Assembly: GCF_001723175.1 (NCBI RefSeq)
Contig: NC_064655.1
Coordinates: 744,001-808,000 of the forward strand
Source: Penicillium oxalicum
Taxonomy: Eukaryota; Ascomycota; Eurotiomycetes; Eurotiales; Aspergillaceae
Length of the DNA: 64,000 bases
Reading direction: 5' to 3'
Made by a program: the position numbers and the translations under genes. The notes under the pieces are model-generated. The model did not search any database, had not been told where the DNA came from, and was given only the letters and a program-made list of their open reading frames with translations. Each line of letters begins with the position of its first letter. Within the stretch, counting starts at the first letter, position 1. Shown piece by piece: positions 46,501 to 57,874 of the stretch.

Positions 46501-48009
46501 CATCGACGTCCATCCATTGTCCAGCATTGGAAATCACGCGCGGCACAAGTCAAGCATGAAAAAGCCGGGAAAAAAATAATCAATAATCAAGCATCTCTAT
46601 GTGGCGATGACATTCATCAAGTGCAGCGTAGACTAGTCCGGTAACTATCCACCATCAAGCCAAATGAAGCTCGCGGGCCGTGGGCGCGATTGAGAAGGAA
46701 CTGAGGACATTATGAAACATTCACAATTTCACACGCGTTGGTGAGAGGGATCTAGCTCCCAACAGTACATGCATACCCGAGACGAGAGTCTTCCTATCAT
46801 GAATCAAACGGTCAAACGGTCGGGTTCTGGGTATTTCCTCAATTGCTTCATCCCAGGACAAAAGGATATCTCTCAATGGCAGGATCAACAGACGATACGT
46901 AGCAGATACACGCCTTCACCTTTCCATTGCCATCAATTGTCCACCTTAGTAAGTTGGTGGCTCTTAGGTCCGGCTAGAGCTACAGTAGTAATAGAAACCA
47001 GAAAGTCGGTTACTAGGTGACTCCCTACAATAGGCAAGGCACGTTCACACGCACCCCACACAGATGTAAACTGACAAGTGTAAACAGTACAGGGCACAGT
47101 GAAGAGCTTGTCCGCCTACTTTGTCCCGGTACCATATTACCTAGTTTCCCCTCAAGTCATGCTCGACCGTCGAATAGTTGAAAGTCTTTCAACTTGAATC
47201 ATACTGCTTCTACTTGATCACCATCAGTATAGTACCAAATTCACCAGAGGAAAATCCAGGAATTAGCGGAAATAGAAAGTATCACTTCGTCTCCTGCCTC
47301 CCACATCATGAGCATACCAACCAAACATGAACTCCTGCTTCGGGAATGGAAGCAGACCACCAGGGCTGGAATCTCTCGATGGATTCATCCAAGGCACGAG
47401 GGGCCCGGCAAAGAGAGAAGAGGGGGGAAGCGGGGACGTCTACGGCTCGATCCATGGATCGAGCCCACTTCCAATTTCGCAAGGGCCACAATGTCCAACA
47501 GGCTGCAGGATTATTATTACAACCCATTGGCATTGTCGGCTGGTGGCAGACTGGCCCGGCTATAATGATAAAATCACGCCTGTTTTGTTTATCCTCGTAC
47601 TAATTTCGGATCTACAGTAAGACTGTCAGAAGTGGTAACATTCTATGAGAGGGTGGATCCCGGTTTTGTCTACTTTATTAGTAGGGTAGTGACGTAGTTC
47701 ATAACACTTTTCATTCTCATATGTGGCGGCAGTTTTAAAATCGAGATTTTACATTCTCGGCCCCTCCAGCAAGCTGCAAGTTTCTTCCAGTGTGAGCTAT
47801 TGCTGCCACTTCATTGAGAGACCGGTCATTCGGTCCTTTTAACCGTTCATGTTCATGTTCATGTTTATGCTGCATCTCCGGCGCGTTCACCAGTCTGTGA
47901 AAGAGGCGGATCCCGTCAGTCATCCACTATCATGGTATTCACAGGTTCTTGATATCTTTCTCACCTTGACTGTGTCTGAGGCTTTTTTGAACCAGATATT
48001 CCCAAACCA
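43536..48009. other. 4.5 kb gene-poor region upstream of sidB
   Basis: The first few hundred bases are the sidB leader and promoter, with GGGTT-type short repeats (about 43640-43665) and purine/pyrimidine tracts. No frame beyond shows recognisable domains; the longest (44236-44694, 152 codons, and 44669-44995, 108 codons, both minus) are of unclear status. A GTTCAT short tandem repeat lies near 47846-47870. Confidence 0.5.
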
Positions 48010-48468
48010 TGGAGGGGGGAGAGAGAACACCCCTGTAGAACACTAATCCAAAGCCATCTGTAATCAATGAAATTCCGGCTCCCTTGAAAAAAGAAAACAC
48101 ATCTCCCGGCGACGCAGTCACTGTTTGGCCCATCTCGTCGGAATTCTCGAATTGGTCCTCGAGAATGATCTTCATCTCCTCATTGGTGTACGTGTACGTA
48201 AGTGGGGTACCTTTTTCGAGCCAGGTAGAATCCGCAGATGATAGGTTTGTCGGGATTGTTCATGACACTGAGAAGATGGAGTCAGGTGAAAGTGTGATTC
48301 GATAACATGATACCCGTGCGGTGTAGTCCTGGGCAGTGACCTCAGCAGTAAGGGAGATTAGACCACGCATCTGGCGATGATGTCGCCCAGAAAAGCATTC
48401 TCGTTGGCAATTAGAAGTGATTTGAAGGTTGATTGGACCTTGGCGTGGTGGGTAAATGGAACGGACAT
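48010..48468 (-). pseudogene. decayed cupin gene (EutQ/ethanolamine-utilisation-like small cupin)
   Basis: The minus strand encodes the recognisable start MSVPFTHHAKVQSTFKSLL with ENAFLGDIIA (48468-48371). After a gap (48370-48268) follow NNPDKPIICGFY, TNEEMKIILEDQF and GQTVTASPGDVF, the order seen in small fungal EutQ-type cupins of about 130 aa. Two lesions break it. The splice donor expected after ATCGCCAG reads ATGCGT instead of GTGCGT (first base at 48370), while the acceptor TTCTCAG is intact and in phase. A one-base surplus near 48223-48225 shifts the frame between GFY and the TNEEMK segment. Several conserved residues near the end are also replaced (FKG for PKG), and the frame runs past the usual C-terminus to 47939. 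No other copy is seen in the window. Confidence 0.7.
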
Positions 48469-49912
48469 GGTAAATGGGATGATGGAGACTGGAGTGAGGA
48501 AAGACGAGCATAAATCACTACTTCTGTGGAAAGAAACCATTGCGATGGGACGGTCTGAGATGGACGAAACTTCACGGACTGCAGAATGCCCGTAGGTACT
48601 ATGAGATGAGGAGGACGACAGCTGGACATCACTAGCGAGTTGGTCCTCTTATACCACCTTGCCCAAAATTCAACAGATGCGAGATTGGCCAGATAGGGGA
48701 CTTTCACTTGACATTCAATTGATGACCATGCATCTCGACTCTGGAGACCCAGGGGTCCAGACTGGGAGACAGTCATCTCATCTATTCCACTAATCGTGCA
48801 GCTGTCAAGTATCGGGTTCATTCACGTAGCCGGCTAAGCTTGCAGAGAACGAACCATCACAAGCCGCAGCTACATGCCCTTGATCGATGCAGTTGCTGAA
48901 ACCGAGAAAGGCTTTTCAGTTCGGAGAGCTTTAGAATATAAACACCCTTGTTCAAATGCTACGGTAGGAACTGAATCTATTCGATGGGTCGGTCATGGAT
49001 GTTTATTACCTACCTAGGTATTCCATCTCAAGCCTACGCTATGGAAAGAACCGATGCCCATTACCTGGATCGTCCGGGCATCCATGAAGATCGCAATTCG
49101 GCGGTGACAACTATGACATTCCGATACCTACTAAGATGTGAATGTTGATTTTCTGGCATTACCACGAGCTACGTTGACCTCGTATGACTTGCTCCATACG
49201 TCCAATGCCTACGTGTATTGGCAAAATTTCAAGCTTCCAATCTTTTCTGGCAAAAAGACGTGCGCACGCTTCACAGATAGCGACTTCCCCAGTTGATCGC
49301 GATGGGGTAACATAAAGGATCTTATGCCCCAAAACAGCTAGTGTTTGCATGCGGATTCCTCGTGGAAACCTTGACCTAATGAAGTCCAAGGGGATGATCT
49401 TCGTGGATTGGGACTTTGAACACAAATGGGGCCTATTTTGAATCTTTCGAGAATTGAAATGCAACTCTTTCAGATATTTGCACATCCAACCTCACAATGA
49501 CGATGAGCACATTGGGCGATTTCCCATTATCTACCACTGCTCTTGACATGATCTCCGCACCCGGACTTATTCAGCAGCCGTCGCTCCGACCTGGAACGAC
49601 TTCATGCGGGATCGTCTTCCCCACTCGTATCCTGGCAGCTCCAGCGCGCTTCAGCCCGGTCAGAAGAGTGTGGACTGTACAGGTACTAGCCGCGGAGCCG
49701 AGCGCTATCTGATTTGACAGTCGGATGAGCTACATTTGTACCATTGGCAGGATATGCCGGGCGTGGTTTGACAATAGTAGCTCAACGCATCCAGGAAGCG
49801 TGCATTTCACTGTGTTGTGTTGCCAGAAACGGGACTTGGGGAATGATGTCCGTGTTCTTCTCCGTGCGGCTCCAACAGAACATGCTTCTTCTGGTGTCTC
49901 TCATTGAATGCA
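48469..49912. other. intergenic region before the Zn2Cys6 regulator
   Basis: About 1.4 kb; no gene recognised. Short frames near 49159-49485 (minus) and 49497-49712 (plus) have no domain. The end of the stretch should hold the promoter of the regulator. Confidence 0.5.
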
Positions 49913-52332
49913 ATGACAAATCTCGCGAGTCCGCCATCAGTACAAAAGATGCCCGCTCGTCGGAGCCGTGCCTCGGCCGCTTGTCTCTTTTGCCGATCTA
50001 AAAAGGTGATGCCACATTTGAAAACTCTCAGACCCAGGCAAGTCCTTCAACTGATGGATGACATGTGTTCGAACCTATCCAGTTGAAATGCGACGCCCAG
50101 AAACCCGAATGTGGTAATTGTCGGGCCAAGGGCGTAGAGTGCGAGCAAAGTAGTAATCGATACAAGCCGAGGTCTGTCATTCATCCTCGCTCCAGTTGTC
50201 GGAGCTAACCACTTGCCGTCCAATGCTTTTCTAGGCCAACCAATCGCCGAATCTCTCAGTTGGAGCATGAGAATGCAGTACTTCGTCAAAAATGCAACGA
50301 GATGCAATCCGGATCGGGTGCCTCTGAAAGAATTGACTCGATCACACCAGATGCGTCAACGGGTACTCCACATCAACCTCGGAGCGTGTCAATGACCGCT
50401 CCGTCTCTTCATGGGTCATCTCCGGCCAGAGGACCCCAGTCAGTCCCAAGCCGGGGCTTGTCGCATCCAGAGGCACCCGGGACTCAAGACCATCGCCGTG
50501 GCCCATCATTGTACCATGGGCCGACAAGCATAGTCTACGACGACACCGCCCATTCTACAGGAGAAGACGAAGGAACTAGCGAGATTCAGTCTAGCGCGAA
50601 TGAAGAGTATGCCCGCAAGCTGCTCTTTGCTCAGACTGCAAGGCAGAGTAAACTTAATCGCAAAACCTAAAACACCCATCGCATCTTCGACTGACTCGGC
50701 ATTTCTTTCAGGACAACTAGAGCCCCTGGATCTAGCGTATGGCAGACTTGACTTTGATGGCCTCGACCCGGAGCTGGGCATGCATCTTTTAACGATCTAC
50801 TGGAGCCGTCAACTCTACACGGCTCAAATCATCTATCGTCCGCTATTCATGCGGGACATGGCTTGCGGTGGCCCATACTTCTCGAAGCTTCTCCTCAATG
50901 CCATCTTGTTCACGGTCTCGAAGCATTGTCCCCGGCTTGAATTGCGCTCTGACCCCGATGATGTTACAACGACGGGTTGGAAGTTCCGTCAAAGATTCAC
51001 CGAGCTTCTCCGCGAATCTTTTGATAAAAGCGAGATAACAACCATCCAAGCGTTGCTTATCATGTCAAACTCACTCTTTTCACGATGTGACGAGCGCAGT
51101 CTATCATGGCTTTACGCAGGAAATGCCTTTAACATGATCATCGATCTGGGCCTCCACGTGCTTCCATCTTCCAGCCAGATGCCCGCAGAAGAGCTAGAGG
51201 TTAGGAAACGAGTGCTGTGGGGCGCTTACAGTAAGTAAACGAGGAATACCGCAATGTCTTGCTGTTGGTTGTTTAACACTTTTGTAGCAATCGACAAAAT
51301 TCAATGCCTGCTTCAAGGGAGACCGCCCTTGCTACGACAGGTCAATTTCAAAGCCTCGCTTGACTTCTTGGATGAGTACGATGAGCTCGATACGTTCAAA
51401 AATTTGACCTACAGCGCCATTGGTCAGGAGACGGTGATACCTTCCTACAACGTCTCGCTGTTAACGAAATTATGCGAACTATCTATTATTTCGGAGCGTA
51501 TACTCTGCGAGCTCTATTCGGAGTCTCAGCCCCGGGGCCGGGACCGGCACTCGAGAATATCCACCGAAATAAGCTCAGATATAGATCGCTGGCGTTCGAA
51601 TTTGCCACACGAGCTCGATTATCTCTCGTACCCGCGGGAAGGCGTCCTTCTGCCACAGGCTTTTTGTCTTCTGTGTGTATCTTCCGTCCCCATAATTGGT
51701 AACGACGATAAATACTGAACGTTGGCAGGGCCTTGTCAAATGCCTTGATGATCCTCTCACAACGACCGCTTTTTACAAACGCCTCTCAGAGTCACATTCA
51801 CAACTCGACCTCGGCTTACGAAGCCGTCAGCAAGTGTACGGCTGCTGCCAATCAGATCGCTCAGATTCTGCGTGATTATTCTCAGCATTTCTCAATCACC
51901 TCGGCTCCGTACATGCTATCCTATGCCACTTACATCTGTGCCACTATTCACGTCAGGATCGCCGCTCAGAAGGGCCGCGGCTCAGCCTCCTTCAATTGCT
52001 TGCTTCTTTGTCGCAATGTTCTTCAACAACACCTCCGGCTATATGCCGCTGCGGGCAAGGCCATGGGCAATCTGGATAAGCTCATAGCTCACCATAAAGT
52101 TCTTCTCACTGAAGACGATCAGCTTGGTGCTTCTTTGGCGAAATTTGACCACCAAATATGCCCACGGAATCTGGTTGACTTACCCGAGATGTTATTCACC
52201 CCTATTCAGGACGCTGAGATTGGTTCCCCGCAATTGAACTGTGGACTATCGGATCTTGATCTCGAGGCCATCGCTCAAAGTTTCCGGCTTGATTCGGAAT
52301 TGCATTATTTAATGCACCCTGTTGGGATCTAG
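49913..52332 (+). CDS. Zn2Cys6 fungal-specific transcription factor
   Basis: Model: exons 49913-50005, 50083-50171, 50235-50647, 50712-51230, 51288-51672 and 51729-52332; 700 aa; introns of 56-77 nt with standard donors and acceptors (one is GTGTGT). The DNA-binding domain CLFCRSKK-LKCDAQKPECGNCRAKGVEC is split by intron 1 and has the C-x2-C-x6-C-x6-C-x2-C-x6-C spacing. A short coiled coil follows (ISQLEHENAVLRQKCNEM), then a Ser/Pro linker. The middle-homology (fungal_trans) domain begins around residue 235 (LLTIYWSRQLYTAQIIYRPLFMRDM). It carries LLIMSNSLF, WLYAGNAFNMIIDLGLH and, across intron 5, LLALSNALMILSQRPLF. It faces a dehydrogenase/epimerase gene tail-to-tail at 110 bp and is the likely regulator of the sugar-acid cluster. 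Confidence 0.88.
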
Positions 52333-52442
52333 AATTATTTCAAGGGAGGGGAACTAAGAAATTTCTGGATTATGTCCCAGCTCGTGATTACCTCATCTCA
52401 AGCACCAGGCTAAAAATAAAATTCAATTCAAGTCTCCCGAGA

Positions 52443-53360
52443 CTAAGCAGCTTCTTCATAATGCATCTGCCAAGGATGCTCTTGGCGGAAACCCAAGAGT
52501 TCCTTGATCTTCTTATTTGAAATTGGTGCATCCCGTGGTCCCATCTCTTTGGTGAACGGAACATTTGGAGATACCCGCTTAAGAAATTCGGTCGTTGACG
52601 GGGTGTAATTGGTGATCTCGTCATTGACAGCATTGAAAATCTGAAAGCCCAGGCCATCTTTTTGAACAGCAAGGTCGCACATCTGTCCCAGGTCTCGGGT
52701 ATCCGTGTACGACCAGGCGTGTGGTGCCCATGCGTCAGGGTTCTTCACATAGTCGTCGAACATCTCTTCCTTGTATTCTTCCGGTGCCACCACTCTGCCG
52801 ATCCGCAGCGCGTAGATGTCGTTCCCAAATCGCCGAGCAAAGCCGCGAGCAACACGCTCGCCGCAGATTTTGGAAATGGCATAGGTGTCCATGGGGTTGG
52901 CGTCGGCTTCCTCATCCACGGGATAGGAGGGATACTCGACATCTCCCTCTGCATAGCTTACACCATACACCGTGATAGAGCTAGCAGTGATGATCTTGTT
53001 GATACCGAGTCGACATGCAGCTTCAATGACGTTGTATGTGGACACGGTGTTTCCACGGAAAGTTTCATTGTCCGGGGCGATCATATTGCGCGAATAACCA
53101 GCCAAGTGAATCACCGCGTCGGGAAGACAACGCAGAGGCTCACGAAAGGGCTCCGTCAGATGGAAATGAGAAGTGAACGCACTATAGACCTGACCACTGT
53201 CTGTCAGGTCCACACGTAGCGTGTGCACACGCCTGGCCAATTCGCCTGACAACGGCGTCAAGTCGAGATTCAGAATATCATGGCCCTTTTCCAGGAGATA
53301 GGCGATTATATGCTGTCCCGCTTTACCGGAACCTCCGGTCACAATAATGCGTTTTCCCAT
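52443..53360 (-). CDS. NAD-dependent epimerase/dehydratase-family (extended SDR) protein, possible sugar/uronate dehydrogenase
   Basis: Single exon, 305 aa. The N-terminal Rossmann motif is IIVTGGSGKAGQHI; AVIHLAGYSR follows, then Ser in ASSITVYG and the catalytic YxxxK as YAISK near residue 170. RIGRVVAPEEY and SYTDTRDLGQMCDLA are typical of the extended SDR (epimerase) class. Length and motif spacing also resemble uronate dehydrogenases, which oxidise aldoses or uronates to lactones with NAD, but the substrate cannot be told. It is divergent from an IlvD/EDD dehydratase over 801 bp and convergent with a Zn2Cys6 regulator, so a role in oxidative sugar or sugar-acid catabolism is likely. Confidence 0.82.
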   Translation of the reverse strand: MGKRIIVTGGSGKAGQHIIAYLLEKGHDILNLDLTPLSGELARRVHTLRVDLTDSGQVYSAFTSHFHLTEPFREPLRCLPDAVIHLAGYSRNMIAPDNETFRGNTVSTYNVIEAACRLGINKIITASSITVYGVSYAEGDVEYPSYPVDEEADANPMDTYAISKICGERVARGFARRFGNDIYALRIGRVVAPEEYKEEMFDDYVKNPDAWAPHAWSYTDTRDLGQMCDLAVQKDGLGFQIFNAVNDEITNYTPSTTEFLKRVSPNVPFTKEMGPRDAPISNKKIKELLGFRQEHPWQMHYEEAA

Positions 53361-54161
53361 TGGGGTTTCGGTGTCTCGAGCTCACGGCAATCTTGGCGCA
53401 AATTGCACAAGGCCGCCCGTGGATCGATATGCAAGTGTAGGAAGATGAAGAGATTGCGAGGACTTTGCGGAATACTGATCTGGACAGCTCAGGGGTCAGG
53501 ATGTGAATATCAATTCAAGATCCGGCAGCTATGGAGCTGCCTCCACTCCGTCACTTGGATTACTTTCCGTCAACTCGGATATGAATGCGGGGAGGACTTT
53601 CTTCGGGACATGACTCGCCGAGAATAAGCTCAAACAGCTCAATCTGCGCATGGCGTGTCTGGCCCAGCTTTGGAATTGACAGAACTCGAATGAAGATCCC
53701 CTGAGGAGCCTCTCTCCCTCTCTCTCTTTTTCCCTTTTGTCCTTTCATGAAGTTATCGCGGTGTCTGGGAAAAGTTTCAAGACCATGCCATGTTGAATAC
53801 ATTTACTCGTCATCCCGGAGCGTCTTTGCCCGAATTGCAGGGATCTCGGTTGAAGAGTCTGGGGAAATGCCGAAAATTCCACATCTTTGATTGGTTCGAT
53901 GGACTGTCAAGTATCCCCAGGTCTGGTGACATTCTCGCCGCGCGCCAATAGGAAAATCACATTCCGAGCCTGAATGAGTAATTCCCAGACGTCCGGCTAG
54001 ACTCGCGCCCGACGAACAAGCAATAAAAGACACCGACAGGCCAGCTACGAATACATGGGAATTGTAGTGAAAGAGGAGCACTTGGGCCTTTGCTTGAGTC
54101 AGTTCTCTGTGGGTCACTGTAGCTGCCGCGTCGAAGCTATTCAAACCCCATTCTCCGAGCC
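53361..54161. promoter_or_regulatory. bidirectional promoter between epimerase-family and dehydratase genes
   Basis: 801 bp between two divergent ATGs; no coding signal. CT-rich tracts lie near 53710-53745. Individual regulator sites were not identified. Confidence 0.5.
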
Positions 54162-56270
54162 ATGTCTTGCTCTCAAAAGTCCTGCGAAGGCTGCTCATGT
54201 AGCAGCAGCAACGCTACTCGACCCCCAGTTGAAATTGAAGATTGCATCAGCGAGTTGCAAGCACTGCGGCGACGAAATCAAGAGTTGGAGACTCGTTTGG
54301 GTCTCACTTCAGAACAAAATGCACCTACCATCACCAAGACGCCCGGTCGCACTCTCCGATCCGCGGCATGGTTCGATTGTCGTAGCGACCCCGGCATGAC
54401 CGCCATTTACATGGAGAGGTATTTCAATTTCGGCATCACACGAGAAGAGCTGATGTCTGGCAAGCCGATGATTGGAATTGCGCAGTCGGGGTCGGACCTT
54501 GCACCATGCAATCGACACCATATTGAGCTGGCGAAGCGGGTCCGGGAAGGGATTCGCACAGCTGGTGGCATTGCCATTGAATTTCCTACACATCCAATCC
54601 AAGAGACTTCACGGCGGCCAACTGCCACTTTGGATCGCAATTTGGCTTACTTGACTTTGGTGGAGATTCTGACTGGGTATTTCCTCGATGGAGTGGTGCT
54701 TTTGACAGGATGTGATAAGACAACTCCAGCATGCCTCATGGCTGCTGCTACTGTGGTATGTGTCGTTGGCATTGGGAAGAGAGATATACACGCAGAACTT
54801 TGAAGGGGGATTTTTCACTGACAGCGACTCATAGAATATTCCAGCGATTTGTATGAACGTTGGGCCCATGTTGAATGGCTATGCCAAGGGCACGCTCGTA
54901 GGATCGGGTGCTGTGTTGTGGAAAGGTAGAGAGATGTATGCTACCGGTGAGATTGACGAGAATCAGTTTATGGATTACATCTCTCAAAGGTAAGAGAGCA
55001 CTCGGCTCTATGATGAGTTTCCAGAAAGTTGTGTTCCCAAAACTGACGCAAACTACACAGTACGCCTTCTGTGGGACACTGCAATACCATGGGAACTGCA
55101 TCGACAATGAATGCCCTTGCAGAGGCGCTCGGCATGGCTCTTCCAGGCTCCGCCGCGATCCCTGCAGCTTATCGTCACAGAGCTCAATGCGCTTACGAAA
55201 CCGGCAAACGTATCGTGGAAATGGTCGACCTTGACCTCAAACCTAGCGACCTGATGACCCGCCAAGCGTTTGAAAACGCCATTGTTGCAAACGGAGCCAT
55301 TGGCGGCAGCACCAATGCCCCTATTCATCTGAATGCCATTGCCCAACACATGGGGGTGGAGCTGTCCATGGACGACTGGGATACGATCGGATCACGAATC
55401 CCTTTATTATTGAACATGCAGCCGTCGGGTGAATATCTGGGGGAAGAATATTTCCGGGCTGGGGGTCTACCGGCCATCATGGCCGAGCTTCTGGATGCGG
55501 GTAAACTTCATGGGGATGCGCTGACCTGCAATGGTCGCACAATTGCCGAGAATGTCAAGGATAAGCATTCATGGGATCGGAAGGTGATTCGTCCCTACGA
55601 TGATCCATTGATGAAAGATGCAGGATTTGTTCATCTCAAGGGGACACTATTTGACTCGGCCATCATGAAGACCTGCGTCATCTCCCCCGCGTTCCGTCAA
55701 CGATACCTGTCCAACCCCCAAGATCCAGAGGCCTTTGAAGGTCCAGTGGTCGTCTTCGACGGCCCAGAAGATTACCACAGCCGCATTGAAAATATGCCCG
55801 AGATTGACGACCAGACGGTCCTGATCATGCGTGGCGTTGGACCTCTGGGATACCCTGGTGCCGCCGAAGTGGTCAACATGCATCCGCCAAGCCAACTTCT
55901 CAAGAAGGGTGTCGACGCCTTGTTCTGCATCGGCGATGGCCGCCAGTCTGGAACGTCGGGGTCCCCATCTATTCTCAACGCCAGCCCAGAGGCAGCAGCC
56001 GGTGGAAATTTGGCCATTCTTCGAAGCGGAGATCGGATCCGCATCGATTTGCCAAAGCGACGAGTGGATCTTCTCATGAGCGACGAGGAGATTCAGGATC
56101 GGAGAAAGGAATTCTTTTCCAAGGAGTACCCTCTGGTTCCAAGTAGCACGCCTTGGCAAGAGATCTTCAGACAGGAAACAGATCAACTTTCGGCTGGGAT
56201 GGTGTTGAAGAAAGCAGTCAAGTATCAACGTTTGGCGCAGACCAATGGTCCGCCGAGACATAATCATTGA
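54162..56270 (+). CDS. IlvD/EDD-family dehydratase, probably sugar-acid (aldonate) dehydratase
   Basis: Model: exon 1 54162-54755, intron 54756-54834 (GTATGT...CATAG), exon 2 54835-54989, intron 54990-55060 (GTAAGA, branch CTGAC, CACAG), exon 3 55061-56270; 652 aa. The Fe-S cluster and active-site motifs are [33 protein letters not shown] and [10 protein letters not shown]. The C-terminal loop [21 protein letters not shown] is the form seen in sugar-acid dehydratases rather than in the valine-pathway enzyme. Such enzymes convert aldonates to 2-keto-3-deoxy acids. Unusual is an N-terminal extension with a Cys-rich start ([13 protein letters not shown]) and a predicted coiled coil ([19 protein letters not shown]). 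It is paired with the divergent epimerase-family gene. Confidence 0.87.
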
Positions 56271-56737
56271 GAATGGAGGGGCATCGCTGCTCTTGTGCAT
56301 GTGGTTATGAAAGTGTGACTACTTAACTGGAATACCCGTCAATCGATTCAGTTCAAACGAAATACCGGGCTCGTAGTCTTGACCTTGGATGATGCCTGGA
56401 TCACTGATACCAAGTATTCCTGTGACAACATCTCGTTGCGGATCTGGTGGAATCTGTAATCACTCAATCGTTTGATCACATGTTTTACCGCTGGTCCCCA
56501 CGAGACAGAGACGAGCAATACGTAAAGGCCAATCAACACATTTAAGGGGCCGAACCGAAATAAATTGAATTCATTGGGATAGTCTTTCATGTCAAGGTCT
56601 TCGCCTCGCATTAGTTATCACGCACCTTGAGGGTGCGAGCCTTATCACACGCGCGGATCGGGGAACAGTAACCCCCTGCCTTGGAGTAGAGCCATCAAAG
56701 AGACAATATAAGTGTAAATGATACTATATATTAATAA
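56271..56737. other. spacer before tRNA gene
   Basis: About 470 bp containing the dehydratase 3' end; AT-rich TATATA sequences lie at 56724-56731, just upstream of the tRNA. No coding gene. Confidence 0.55.
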
Positions 56738-56833
56738 GCGAGTTTGGCCGAGTGGTTATGGCGTGACGTTTAGGTAATAAACATTACGACCGTCATGGGT
56801 ACGCCCGCGCGCGTTCGAATCGCGTAGCTCGCA
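56738..56833 (+). tRNA. tRNA-Leu (anticodon UAG) with 15-nt intron
   Basis: Folded by hand. The acceptor stem GCGAGTT pairs with AGCTCGC (56826-56832), with discriminator A at 56833. The D-arm is GCC-GAGTGGTTAT-GGC. The anticodon stem TGACG (56764-56768) pairs with CGTCA (56791-56795). The loop carries anticodon TAG at 56771-56773 and an intron at about 56775-56789, one base 3' of the anticodon. A long variable arm (GGGTACGCCC) marks a class II tRNA. The T-arm is GCGCG-TTCGAAT-CGCGT. CCA is not encoded. Introns in tRNA-Leu(UAG) are known from yeast. Confidence 0.9.
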
Positions 56834-56841
56834 TTTTTTTT
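56834..56841 (+). terminator. RNA polymerase III terminator
   Basis: Eight consecutive T directly after the tRNA discriminator base. Confidence 0.85.
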
Positions 56842-57574
56842 CTTCACGTCGCCACTCCGAACTGCCATGTCGTTGATGTATATGGGGTTTGTTTGGCGGG
56901 GGGAGATCGTATCAATTTCCAGAATGTAGCTGTCCATACTATTCCTTCTAGAGCCGGAGAAGATAGTTTTCGGGCGAACCCGTTTAACTAAATGCTCAGG
57001 GGATCTCCAAGCACGCACGTGGTGTTGATCCCGGTCCAGCGCTGGAAAGAGGGATGGTTGCATGGAATATCGGGCAAGGCGGGATGGATTAGTAGCTTAT
57101 TATCTCTGATGATAGAAGAAGAGGCCCTACTAGCATCGATTTTCAATTCGCATGTGTGTCTTGGAGTAGAGTCTACTGGCTTTCTCAAGCTGTTTCACTC
57201 TATTCACATTGAATATGCTAAACATGGTCCGTGGTTGCAAAATGGTGCGGAATATCCCTGTGGACGTGAAGGGTGTCATGGAGGGTCCAAAGTTTCGAGA
57301 ACCTTATGCTCCTTACGTTCAGCCAGTGTCCACAAATAGGAAAAACAAGATCAGATGAGCGGCGGGCAGTGCTACATACTTTCACACCGTCCAAGATCAA
57401 GACACGTCATGGATTTAAAAAAAGATAAAAGACAAAGCAATCATGTCGCAGCGGACCAGCATGACTCGCGGAAAACTTCGTGTGCACCCGGCCCCACCAC
57501 TAATCACCCCAACAATTATCCATTTGGTGGTTTTTTTCTCTACTTCCTACACTATCTCTATAGCCTCAATTGAG
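56842..57574. other. spacer, no gene recognised
   Basis: About 730 bp between the tRNA and the transposase fragment. Frames up to 115 codons (56992-57339) have no domain. Confidence 0.45.
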
Positions 57575-57874
57575 ATGCAATCCGGAGCAGATCGTAGGCA
57601 AGGGGCCGAACGTTCGGCCGAGCAGCGTGCTGCAATCGTACATGCATTGAAAAATAAACTTTCTACCCAGGCTGAGCTCTCCCGCAAATTTGGTTGTCAT
57701 CGCAATACTATAGCTAATACATACAAACGCTGGCAGGAACGAAATGACACGGTATCACGCCCAAGAACCGGAAGACCCTCCTGTCAGGGTAAAGCGCTAG
57801 ATACTCAAGATCATAAGCGCCCATCAAAATTACGAGCGGAAGCACCGGTCAAGTCAAAATCGAGCAGGACTTGA
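57575..57874 (+). mobile_element. fragment of a Tc1/mariner-type transposase (helix-turn-helix part)
   Basis: A 99-codon frame beginning MQSGADRRQGAERSAEQRAA encodes an N-terminal helix-turn-helix: a first helix with IVHALKNKL, then the turn STQAELSRKFGCHRNTIANTYKRW and an Arg/Pro-rich linker (SRPRTGRPS). This resembles the DNA-binding end of fungal Tc1/mariner-superfamily transposases. The catalytic DDE/D domain is missing, as the frame stops shortly afterwards and no further similarity follows. No terminal inverted repeats or target-site duplication could be identified by eye. It lies 740 bp from a tRNA gene. It is probably a relic; a domesticated HTH protein is a weaker alternative. Confidence 0.6.
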
